A DNA stretch of 54,757 bases from Thraustochytrium sp. TN22 (lineage: Eukaryota; Sar; Bigyra; Thraustochytrida; Thraustochytriidae). Every line of letters begins with the position of its first letter. Within the stretch, counting starts at the first letter, position 1. The notes under the pieces were generated by a model that had not been told where the DNA came from, did no database searches, and saw only the letters and a list, made by a program, of their open reading frames with translations. Both the position numbers and the translations under genes were made by a program. Location: contig JABLUY010000247.1 in NCBI GenBank assembly GCA_013306675.1, positions 1 through 54,757 on the forward strand. Direction: 5' to 3'. Shown here one piece after another: positions 44,944 to 53,976 of this stretch.

Positions 44944-47900
44944 ATGGCGGACGCGGGCGTGCAGCTCAAGCTGAGCAAGAAGGTGGCGCAGCTGACCAAG
45001 GTGATCTACCAGCTGAACACGAGGAACGAGGACCATGAGGCGAGCATCCGCGCGCTCACGGAGCAGCACCAGGGCGAGCTGCAGCAGGTGATGGGGGAGG
45101 CGGCGGGCAAGATCAGGCAGCTGAAGGAGGCGCTGGAGCAAAAGGCCAAGGGCGGCCTGGCTCCGGCGCAGGCCGCGCAGCTGGAGGCGCGCTTCGAGGC
45201 GGAGCGCGAGCGCGCCATGCGCGAGCTGAGCGCGTACAAGAACAAGGTGGCGGCCAAGGAGGAGCACCTGCGCGCCGAGTTCAAGTCGCGCGTCAAGGGG
45301 ATGCAGCGCGAGCTGGACGAGGCCAAGGAGGCGTTCCGGCAGCGCGTGGAGCAGTGGGACTCCCGCGCCGCGGACCTCGTCGCGCAGGCCGACAGCGGCG
45401 AGAAGCAGGCCGAGAAGCTGAGGCAGACGCACGAGGAGGCCGTGGCGGCGCTGCAGGCAGACCTGGCCGAGGCGCGCCGCGAGCGCGCCGAGGACCACTC
45501 GCGCGCCGCAGCCGCGCAGCAGCGGCTGACCGCGGACCTGGAGGCCGCGCGCGCCGAGGCGGCCGCGGCGCAGGCGCGCGCCGAGGAGCAGGTCGCGACG
45601 CTGCGGCGCGAGGCCGAGGCGCGCGAGGCGGCGCTGGTGCGCGAGCGCGAGGAGCGCCTGCAGGGCGCGCGCAGCGAGGCGCAAAAGGAGGCGCTCCAGG
45701 CGGAGGCCACACTGCGCGAGCAGCTGAGCGCGCTGGCCGCCAACCTCGAGGCGGAGCGCACGGCCACGCAGACGGCCGTGGCCGAGCTGGAGCTGCGCAC
45801 GCGCGAGCTGGACGACCTGCGGCGCGCGCAGGAGCGCGAGGCGGCCGAGGCGCGCGCCCTGGCGGCGAGCGCCGGCCAGCGCAGCGCGCGCCTGGGCGAG
45901 GACCTGGCCGCCTCGGAGGCGGCGCTCGCGCAGGCGCGCGCCGCCACGGCGCAGGCCGAGGCGCGCCTGCGCGAGCTGGAGGCCTCCGTGGAGCAGGAGC
46001 GGCGAAGCCGCGAGAGCGTGCAGAGCACGGCGCAGAGCGCCTCGGAGCAGATCTTGTCGCTGGAGCGCAAGCTCAAGGAGCAGGCCAAGCTGGGCAGCCA
46101 GCACGCGCGCGAGCTGCAGGACAAGCTTGCGGCGCGCGACGCGGACGCGCGCCGCCTCGAGGCCGACCTGCGCGGCGCCGAGGCCGCGCGCGCCGCGCTG
46201 CAGACGCAGCTCCAGGACGTGCGCGAGCGCGCTGCGGCGCTCCAGGACCAGGTCGACGTGGGCGCCAGGGAGCGCGCCTCGCAGGCGCAGGCCCTCGAGA
46301 CCGGCGCCGTCGACCTGCGTGAGGCGAGGCGCGCGGCGGACAGCGCGCTGGTGGAGACGCAGGCGCTGCGCGAGGCCGTGGCGGCCGCCAAGGCGCGCGC
46401 AGAGACCGCGACGCAGGCGCACCTGGCCGAGCGCAACGCGCTGCAGGAGGCGCACGCCGTGGCAGCCGAGCGTGCGGCACGCGAGCTGCGCGCCGCGCAA
46501 AAGGCGCACGCCGAGGCTCTCGAGGCGCTGCGCGGCGACCTGCGCGCCGAGGTGGCCGAGGTGGAGGCCCGCGCGCGCCTCGAGCAGGCCGCCGTGCAGG
46601 AGGCCAAGGGCGCCGAGCTGCGCGCGCTGGAGGCCGACCTGCGCGACAAGGTGCGGCACCAGGCCGCGCTGCGCGAGCGCGCCGAGGCCGACCTGGAGGC
46701 GGCGCGTGCCGACGTGCAGGAGCTGCAGGCGCGCGTGGACGAGCTGGCCCAGGCGCAGACCGAGGCGACGCGCGGCGCGCAGCACCTGGAGCGGCGGCTG
46801 GCCGAGGCGACGCAGGCCGTGCAGGAGGGTCGCGAGCGCGAGCGCGCGCTCGAGGAGGCGCACCGCGACGCGCTCCTGTCCCAGACGCGCGAGGCCGAGG
46901 CGCGCCGTGCGGTGGCGGTCGCCGACCAGCGCCGCGCCGGCGAGGAACAGCTGGCGCTGGCGCGGGCCGAGCTGCAGGCCGCGGCCGCCTCCGAGGCGGC
47001 GCGCCTGCAGGAGGACCTCCTGCGCGCCAGGGACCGCGCCGCGGCGCAGGCCGCGGACGCCGAGCGCCTGCGCAAGGACCGCGACGCGCTCGAGCTGCGG
47101 CTCGAGGCGGCCGTGGAGGCGGCGCGCCAGAAGCACGAGCGCGCGCTGGCGCAGGCGCGCCAGGACTCCGAGGCGCGCGAATCGGCGGCGCAGACCCAGG
47201 CCGCTACGACCCTGGAGGACACCAAGCGCGCCCTGCTCGCGGAGCGCGAGGAGGCGCTGCGCAAGCTAGAGACCAAGCACGTCGACAAGGAGCGCGGCCT
47301 GCGCCGCGAGCTGGAGCAGGCCAAGCAAGTCGCGCTCGACAACCTGCGCGCCGCGCTGCAGCAGGACGCCGCGGCCGCCAAGGCGCGCCTGGAGGCGGCC
47401 CACGGCGAGGCGCTCGCCGCGCTGCGGCTCTCGCTGGGCCAGCAGCGCAGTGCCGCGGAGCAGCAGCTGCGCGCGCAGCACGAGGCCGCGGCCGAGGAGC
47501 TGCGGCGCCAGGCCGCCACGCTGCAGACGGACCGGGACGGCCTCCGGGCAAGTTTGGAGCGCTCAGAAGCCGAGGCCGCGCGCGACCGCCAGTCCGCGGC
47601 CGACAGGCTCGCAGCGCTCGAGCAGGACCGCTCCCGCGAGCTCAAGCGCCACGAGGTGCACCTGGAAACGCTGCGCCGTGCGCACGAGGACCAGGTGCGG
47701 TCTCTGAACGCCTCGCACGCCAACGACGTGCGTAACCTGGAGGAGGAGCGCGACCAGATGCGCGCGCGCCTCGAGGCCGAGGTGACGCACCTCGGCAAGA
47801 CCATCGCCTATTGGGAGCACCGCTACGAGCACCGCGAGCCGCGCCCCGAGGATCTCAAGCAGATTGCCAAGCTCAACAAAAAGTTGGACCAGGCCGACGT

Positions 47901-48471
47901 CAAGGTGCGCCATGCCGTCGAGGAGATGCAGTTCTACAAGCTTGAGCTGCGCAACCGTGAGGAGTCCTACAACAAGGTGTTCAATCGGAATGTCAACGTC
48001 GGCGTCATGCAGGTCCTCAAGCCAGCCGCCGGACCCGCCGCCGCGCAGCCCGGCGCGCAGGCGCTCGCCTTTGACGAGGGCGACGATGCCTATGACCTGG
48101 CCTCCGCGCGCAGCCGCCGCCGAAGCCACAGCGGCAAGAAAAAGAAGAAGGACAAGGACAAGGACAAGGAGAAGGACAAGGACAAGGACAAGTCGAAGAA
48201 GCACAAGCGCGACCGCACGGATCGACCCGATGAAGGCGGCATCGAGTTCCCGCCACTCGACAACCACAGCGTCGCCTCTGGCCAGCGTGCGCTCTCTTCG
48301 GGCCAGCAGCAACGCCGCCACCACGAGGAGCCGGCGGCGGAAGACGACGAGGACGACCTGGACGAGGACGATCGAGCGCGTGCGGGCGGCTTTCGCGGGG
48401 CAGCGAATGCCAAGCGGGCCGTGCCGCACCACCACGCACAGCCGCACAGGCGCATCCTGCACAACAACTGA
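44944..48471 (+). CDS. FAM184-family coiled-coil protein
   Basis: A 1,175-residue protein that is coiled coil for most of its length. The first 60 residues match the FAM184 signature: KLSKKVAQLTKVIYQLNTRN followed by an EDHE motif and a QQVMGEAAGKIRQLKE helix. The body is a heptad-rich Ala/Glu/Arg/Gln rod. Near residues 940-1030 is a second conserved block, with LGKTIAYWEHRYEHREPRPE and YKLELRNREESYNKVFNRN. The tail has a Lys/Asp-rich basic stretch (about 1064-1095) and a disordered end. Vertebrate FAM184A is of similar length. Function is poorly known in any species; conservation with RIB43A next door suggests, but does not prove, a cytoskeletal or ciliary role. ATG 44944 directly precedes the conserved block, so the start is secure. 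Confidence 0.85.
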   Translation: MADAGVQLKLSKKVAQLTKVIYQLNTRNEDHEASIRALTEQHQGELQQVMGEAAGKIRQLKEALEQKAKGGLAPAQAAQLEARFEAERERAMRELSAYKNKVAAKEEHLRAEFKSRVKGMQRELDEAKEAFRQRVEQWDSRAADLVAQADSGEKQAEKLRQTHEEAVAALQADLAEARRERAEDHSRAAAAQQRLTADLEAARAEAAAAQARAEEQVATLRREAEAREAALVREREERLQGARSEAQKEALQAEATLREQLSALAANLEAERTATQTAVAELELRTRELDDLRRAQEREAAEARALAASAGQRSARLGEDLAASEAALAQARAATAQAEARLRELEASVEQERRSRESVQSTAQSASEQILSLERKLKEQAKLGSQHARELQDKLAARDADARRLEADLRGAEAARAALQTQLQDVRERAAALQDQVDVGARERASQAQALETGAVDLREARRAADSALVETQALREAVAAAKARAETATQAHLAERNALQEAHAVAAERAARELRAAQKAHAEALEALRGDLRAEVAEVEARARLEQAAVQEAKGAELRALEADLRDKVRHQAALRERAEADLEAARADVQELQARVDELAQAQTEATRGAQHLERRLAEATQAVQEGRERERALEEAHRDALLSQTREAEARRAVAVADQRRAGEEQLALARAELQAAAASEAARLQEDLLRARDRAAAQAADAERLRKDRDALELRLEAAVEAARQKHERALAQARQDSEARESAAQTQAATTLEDTKRALLAEREEALRKLETKHVDKERGLRRELEQAKQVALDNLRAALQQDAAAAKARLEAAHGEALAALRLSLGQQRSAAEQQLRAQHEAAAEELRRQAATLQTDRDGLRASLERSEAEAARDRQSAADRLAALEQDRSRELKRHEVHLETLRRAHEDQVRSLNASHANDVRNLEEERDQMRARLEAEVTHLGKTIAYWEHRYEHREPRPEDLKQIAKLNKKLDQADVKVRHAVEEMQFYKLELRNREESYNKVFNRNVNVGVMQVLKPAAGPAAAQPGAQALAFDEGDDAYDLASARSRRRSHSGKKKKKDKDKDKEKDKDKDKSKKHKRDRTDRPDEGGIEFPPLDNHSVASGQRALSSGQQQRRHHEEPAAEDDEDDLDEDDRARAGGFRGAANAKRAVPHHHAQPHRRILHNN

Positions 48472-48703
48472 TGATCACATGTAATTTTGCAAGCTGAACT
48501 AGAGGATCAACACGGTCAACACCGTCTACATGACCAAGACAGCCAAGATGGTCATTGGAAGAACACCTGCGTGCTTGCTTGCCGCCGGCACACGGGCGGG
48601 CGGAGATGCCGACAAGCTGACAGAGGCTCAGGACGAGGAGTCAAACGCGCGCGCGCACACACACAGTCAACACCAGTAAACTCAGACAGCGTCAGTCAGT
48701 CAG
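48472..48703. other. Convergent intergenic region
   Basis: This short gap between convergent genes holds a GTCA tetranucleotide run at about 48690-48706 next to the PARG stop. No gene is seen. Confidence 0.4.
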
Positions 48704-49618
48704 TCAGGCACGCAGCTCCTTCGCAAAGGCGGTGCGAAAGGCTGCGTAGTTGACATCGGACGGGTCTTCATTTGGAACGTAAATGGCAAAGTGCACGTCG
48801 CGAAAGCACGTGCGGTACTTGTCCGTGAGCAGCTCGTGGAAAAGCGCAGCCACCACGGTCGGATCGTTGCCGTAGGCACCGCAGCCGAAGGCGCCCAGCA
48901 CGAGCGAGTCGCAGCCGTTGTCGCAGGCGATGGCCAGTACGCGGTCGATGCGGTCCCGCAAGATGACCTGCACGCGGTCGCGCAGGGCCATGGCCTCGGA
49001 AGACCGACCCTTGACGCTAGCCATCAGGGGTGTGAGGTTGGGTGCCGGCATGGTGATGACGCTGGCAAGGAATGGCTCATCGTAAAAGCGGGCGCGCATA
49101 GTGTCTTCGCGAATGACCGGGACGCTCGGCGAGAAGAGCGCACAGCTCGTGTACAGGGAGCGCTCCTTAGAGCGGAGCCCGCGGTTGATTTGGTAGTACA
49201 TGTCTGGCATGTACTCGAAGCGCGAGAGGCACGGGTACAGCGCGGACGAGCGCGCCAGGCACTCCTCCTGCGCGAGCGCGCCGCGCAAGAAGCCGCCGCC
49301 CGGGTTGCGCCCGGACGCGAAGTTGAGCACGGCCACCTGGTTGGCTTCGCCGGCGAGCACCAGGTCGCGCGCCGCCGCGAAGGAGGTGTCCATCCGCACC
49401 ACAAAGCGCGTCGTCTCAAAGGCGCCCGTGGCGCGCGGCGTCGCCGGCACCGCAAAGTCCGCGCCGTAGTGCACCGTGCCAGCCACGGCAGCGCAGACCT
49501 GCTCGGTCACGTGCACCTCTTCGTGCGCATCATTCACATACCCACCTACACGCAGCACGTCCTGCGTCTCCAGCGCCACCTTGCGCGCGCGCGCGTGGAG
49601 CTGTTCGCGCGTCGCCAT
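48704..49618 (-). CDS. Microbial-type poly(ADP-ribose) glycohydrolase (PARG, TIGR02452/DUF2263)
   Basis: A 304-residue macrodomain-fold hydrolase that would remove ADP-ribose chains from proteins, opposing the PARP enzymes. The signature is clear: NFASGRNPGGGFLRGALAQEE at about residues 98-119, with the GGG loop and the catalytic Gln-Glu-Glu. Further conserved parts are LARSSALYPCL, the SVITMPAPN block, and VLGAFGCGAYGNDP, which forms the diphosphate-binding loop. The length is typical for the compact bacterial/fungal-like class, much shorter than animal PARG. ATG 49618 starts just before the helix REQLHARARKVALETQ; the frame is open further up without ATG and with biased composition. No targeting signal is evident. 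It converges with the FAM184 gene. Confidence 0.92.
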   Translation of the reverse strand: MATREQLHARARKVALETQDVLRVGGYVNDAHEEVHVTEQVCAAVAGTVHYGADFAVPATPRATGAFETTRFVVRMDTSFAAARDLVLAGEANQVAVLNFASGRNPGGGFLRGALAQEECLARSSALYPCLSRFEYMPDMYYQINRGLRSKERSLYTSCALFSPSVPVIREDTMRARFYDEPFLASVITMPAPNLTPLMASVKGRSSEAMALRDRVQVILRDRIDRVLAIACDNGCDSLVLGAFGCGAYGNDPTVVAALFHELLTDKYRTCFRDVHFAIYVPNEDPSDVNYAAFRTAFAKELRA

Positions 49619-51146
49619 GCCGAGCCGTGGGTAGCGTCGAGTCGCGCCGAGCCGAGTGAGCCGAGTGAGCCGAGCTGCGCCGAGCTGCGCCGCGCCGAGT
49701 GTGCCGAGCTGCGCCGCGCCAGGCCTGAGCGTCGCCGCGCCGAGCGACCGGAGTCTCGTCTGCTCTCCCTCCGCCGCCGCGCCGGACGGAGATGAACGAT
49801 GCCTGCTGGCCGGCCGCGCGATCCCTGGCCGTTCTCCGCACCGCCTCAGGCTGCCGACGCCGGCGCCGCCGCGCTGCCTCGCCTCGCCTCGCCTCGCTCC
49901 GCCCTGCCTCGCAGCGCACCGGCAGCGCAGCGCGGCGCGGCGCGGCGCAGCGCTCGCGTCGCGCCGTGCCGCTCCGACGGGTCTGCGCGGCGCAACGAAG
50001 AAAGCTCGCCCGTCGCGGGCGGGGCATGCTTCGTTTCGGCAGGGTCCAGGTCCGCGACGTGGACGAGACCCAGGACGAGAACGAGGATGGCGGGGACGCC
50101 GCACGTCGATGCAAGCACTGCAAGGTGATGCAGAGGCGGTGCTCTAGCTCTACTAGCCTGGCGACGCACGCAGCGCAAGGGCGACACGAGCGAAGCTTAG
50201 TGAGGAGCTGAGAAACTCTTCCTTCAAGTTGTCGTCGCGGCCGCGGTCTGGTCCGCGACTCTCAAAACATGCGACCGATAGAAGCGATGCGCTCCGAGAG
50301 ATGAGGCTCTTACATGGACGAGATTGGTCCGAGATTGCCGCTCGTCTGTGCATGCCTCCGAGCTGCAGAGAGCATGATGCCAGGTACCACCAGCAAGCCC
50401 CAAGAGCCCCGCGCGTCTGTGCTCAAATGATCGGATCGGTCGATGTGGCTGTTCTCCGTGGCGTCGGCGGGCGCTCGCGGTCCAGGTTTCCAGACCCAAC
50501 TTGAAGCAGCCTACTTACTTGTTAGTCTCTGAGACCGCCGGCGGGCGCGTGCGGCGGCACGTGTGCGCGCGACCTCAGAGGTCATGCACGACCGTGCGCG
50601 TGCATGCCACTGGTCACTGCAGCAGTCATGATCACAGTGGCAGTCGTGGCACGGAGCTCCGAGGCAAGATCAAACTCACGAACTCCTTCCATCCTTGCAA
50701 GGCAGCGACAGCAAGGCGCGCGGCGCAGCAGGATTGCGCAGGCGAACGTCGCGCAGCTGGCGCGCGAGGCAGCAGGCGGCGCGGCGCGGCGCGAGCACGG
50801 CCAGCGCGGGACGACGCTGCGCGCGAACAATGTTGTCGCGCGTTTGCGCAAGGGGCGGGTCCGCAACGGCGTCGCCGCGGCAGGCGCGGCGGGCAGGCGC
50901 GGCGGAGCGGCGGAGCGGCGCGCGGCAGAGCCCGCGCCCGCTGAGGAGGCGCGGCAGATCGCGCCGACTCGGAGGCGCGCGTGGCGCGGCGGCGGGGCAC
51001 GGGTTGGCGCACAGGCGAACCTGAACCGAGCCAGGCGGCAGGGCAGACCCGGAAGCGACGTGCGGCGCGGCGACGTGCAGCGCGGCGACAGCTGAGCGTC
51101 CTCGAGGTACGAGCAGGAGGGAAACGCAAAAGCAAGGACCGGCAAG
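49619..51146. promoter_or_regulatory. Divergent region between PARG and AlkB genes
   Basis: Both flanking genes start here and point outward. GAGCC-type repeats lie close to the PARG start (about 49640-49720). A plus-strand stretch at 50286-50402 reads like a Myb/SANT helix but has no start codon or continuation. Very GC-rich Arg/Ala-coding-like sequence precedes the AlkB ATG. No complete gene is supported. Confidence 0.45.
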
Positions 51147-52595
51147 ATGACGGCGTGGAGTTCGCTGGTGCGCACGGCCAAGGGGAGCCCGCGCGAAGCG
51201 GTCTTCTTCTCGTGGATCGCGGTGGTGATCGTGCTGCAGCGGTGGGAGCGCTTCGTGTCCGCGCAGCGCGGCGTGGACGACAAGGCGGAGGGCGCGACCG
51301 TGTCGATCCGCGGGAAGAAGTTCGTGATGAGCCGAGGCGCGGCGACGAACCTGGGGTGGACGGGCGTGATGGAGTACTGGGTGACGACGGCGGTGCGGCT
51401 GGCGGAGGCGGTGACCATGTTCAAGCTGGGCGAGGCGGCGTTCGCGCCGACCAAGACGGGCATGTCGGCGTGGCACCACGGACGCAACTTCGCGTGGGCC
51501 GCCTTTGGGCTGCTACCGGTGCTGGACCTGGTGGTGCCGGAGGACTGGACGAACCCGCTGCCGGAGGACCAGCGGCGGCTCAAGAACGACCGGTGGTTCC
51601 GCCTGCCGCTGTACTTTTGGACCTTGGCGGAGGTGCTGACCACGTACAAGACGATCGCGGTGCTGTGCCAGCGCGACTCGAAGCTTGGCCTGCCGGAGAA
51701 GCTGGGCATGCTGGCGACGCTGGCCATGTTCAACGGCGGCGTGGGTATCAACGTGTCGCACGAGCTGGTGCACAAGGATAGCTGGTTCGAGAAGCTGTGC
51801 GCGAACGTGCTGCTGGTGAACTGCAACTACCTGCATTGGGGCTTTGAGCACACGGACGGCCACCACAAGAACGTGGCGACGCCGGAGGACCCGGCCACCT
51901 CGCGGCTGAACGAGAGCGTGTACGCCTTCTTGCCGCGCACCTTTTTCGGCTCGTGGATCTCGGCGTGGCGCATTGAGCGCGAGCGCCAGGCCCAGAGCGG
52001 CGAGGGCGTACTCAAGAACCGCATGCTGTGGTCCACGCTGGTGCCGCTGCTGTACGCGGTCTTCATCGCGCGCAGCTCGGGTGGCAGCGTGCGCAAGGCG
52101 CTCCTGTACTTTTACGTGCAGGGCCTGGGCGCTGCTTCGCTGCTCGAGTTCGTCAACTACCTGGAGCACTACGGCCTGCGCCGCGACAAGCTCCCGGACG
52201 GCTCCTACGAGAAGGTGAACCCGACGCACTCGTGGAACGCGCCGCACCGCCTCTCCAACACCTTCCTCTACAAGCTGCAGCGCCACAGCGACCACCACAC
52301 CTTTGAGCGCCGCCCGTACCACCTGCTGCGCAACTTTCAGGAGTCGCCGCAGCTGCCCAGCGGCTACCCGGGCCTCATCACGCTCGCGCTCTTCCCGCCG
52401 CTCTACCGCGCCATCATGAACCCGCTCGTTGAGGCCAACCGCCGCCGCGCCAAGGACGGCGACGAGGCAGCCTGGGAGTCCGCCTCGCGGGCCGCCTACA
52501 TGAAGATGACCGCCTTTTCGCTCTCCTTCTTTGGCCTCTCCACCTACGCTCTCGTCCGCTCCGAGCGCTTGCGCCTCCGCGCCGCCCGCGCCTGA
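51147..52595 (+). CDS. AlkB-type membrane alkane/fatty-acyl hydroxylase
   Basis: A 482-residue membrane non-haem di-iron hydroxylase of the AlkB group, which oxidises terminal methyl groups of alkanes or related chains using oxygen and an electron donor. All histidine boxes are present: HELVHK (His205, His209), EHTDGHHKNVATPEDPATS (His235, His239, His240), NYLEHYG (His341) and QRHSDHHTFERRPYHLLR (His380, His383, His384), followed by SPQLPSGYPGLITLALFPPL. These blocks follow bacterial AlkB closely. Hydrophobic segments near residues 20-35, 110-130, 190-202, 290-310 and 465-475 would form the membrane part; about 60 residues of N-terminal sequence are less conserved. No rubredoxin domain is fused. 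The base composition matches the neighbours, so any transfer from bacteria is old. ATG 51147 is well placed. Substrate (alkane, fatty acid, xylene-like) is not determined. Confidence 0.93.
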   Translation: MTAWSSLVRTAKGSPREAVFFSWIAVVIVLQRWERFVSAQRGVDDKAEGATVSIRGKKFVMSRGAATNLGWTGVMEYWVTTAVRLAEAVTMFKLGEAAFAPTKTGMSAWHHGRNFAWAAFGLLPVLDLVVPEDWTNPLPEDQRRLKNDRWFRLPLYFWTLAEVLTTYKTIAVLCQRDSKLGLPEKLGMLATLAMFNGGVGINVSHELVHKDSWFEKLCANVLLVNCNYLHWGFEHTDGHHKNVATPEDPATSRLNESVYAFLPRTFFGSWISAWRIERERQAQSGEGVLKNRMLWSTLVPLLYAVFIARSSGGSVRKALLYFYVQGLGAASLLEFVNYLEHYGLRRDKLPDGSYEKVNPTHSWNAPHRLSNTFLYKLQRHSDHHTFERRPYHLLRNFQESPQLPSGYPGLITLALFPPLYRAIMNPLVEANRRRAKDGDEAAWESASRAAYMKMTAFSLSFFGLSTYALVRSERLRLRAARA

Positions 52596-53944
52596 TGATC
52601 ACTTGAAGCAAGGATAACGTTACGCTAGCCCGCACGAGACGAGCGACCTTCACGAGCAGTCAATCAACCCGTCACCCTAACGAGCAACCCAGCAAACTTA
52701 TGTTTTTACCGTGACACTGCAGGCCCAACCACGTGCCGCTCTCGCTCCCTGCCCTGCCCTGCCTGGGCCTGCCAGCCCCGGAGCTGCGCCAGAAGCGTGC
52801 GAGGTCCGCCTCGTCGGCCGGTCGATCTCGCCCCAGCCCAGAGGCTCTCTCTCTGCTTTGCGGCAGCTCCTCGCGCAGCTGGTACCGGCCAGCCGGCCGA
52901 GTCCCGGCGGCCTGCCGCTGGCCAGCGGCGCCGGGCCTCCGCTTTCGACCGCGCCGCTCGCCGGCTCGCGCCGAGGCCAGTGGTCACGGCCGCGCGGCGC
53001 ACGCGCAGCACTGCAGCCTGGCTGCCTCCGGGTCGGCGCTCCCGGACAGCGCCCTGACTGACCCGGCCAGGGCGCGTGCCGGCGGGCCAGGCCAGCCGGC
53101 CTCAGAGCATCCGAGCAGCGCGAGGCTCGCCGCCGCGGTCGCCGCCGCTGCGCTTCGCGGCTGCGCTGCGCTGCGCTGCGCGGCGCGGCGCGGTTCGGCG
53201 CGCCATGGCAGTGGCGCGCGGCGGCGAGGCAAGATGGCGCGCCGAGGCTGAGCTGTCGCGATGGTTACGCGAGCGGTGATCAGTGGTGGTGGCTGCTGGC
53301 CAGACGAGGCGCTGGGAACGTTAGTTAGATAGGGCCTACACGTTAGCCTGGCAGCAGCTGGCCTGAACTTGAACTAACATAATGTCGCAGCGCAGACTGC
53401 GCAGTCGCGCCGCAGTGGTATTGATTGGTACCGCAAAGTGGAGAGAGAGGCTGGAGCTGGGGCCGCCTGCCGCCTGCGGCCTTCCACGTCTCACTTCGAT
53501 CTCGCGCGCCGCGATCTCGCGCCGCGATCTGGGCGCGCGCCTCCAACTTCAAGTCTCGCGAGTCGCGACGGAACAACCGACGCGACGAGCCAAGATGATC
53601 TTGCCCTGGTAACTAACTACAAGGCGAGTGGAGCGACTCGAGTACTTGCGCCAGGCAGCCAGCGTCCGCGAGTGAATGGACCCGAGTCGCTGGGTGCGGT
53701 CGCGACGTACATGCAGGCCTACATGCAGGCTGCATCTGGCTGACGATCGTGCCAAGCACAGGCAGACAAGCTAGCTAGCTAGCTGGCTAGCGATGCGCCA
53801 GGCGGCCAGGGCCAGCGGCTCGTCTCGTCTCGCGCTCAGTCAGTCCAGGCTTGCTCACGGGACGCTCGCGGCCGCCCGAGCCACGAGTCGGAGTCGAGCG
53901 CCGCGGTCCCGTCTCTCGCCACCCAGCGCGCACGCTGGCTGGCA

Positions 53945-53976
<32 letters not shown>

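Noticed and set aside
45006-47804. Minus-strand open frame of 932 codons opposite the FAM184 gene
   Set aside because: It mirrors the GC-biased coiled-coil codons on the other strand; Ser/Arg/Ala-rich with no domain, whereas the plus frame has a conserved FAM184 start.
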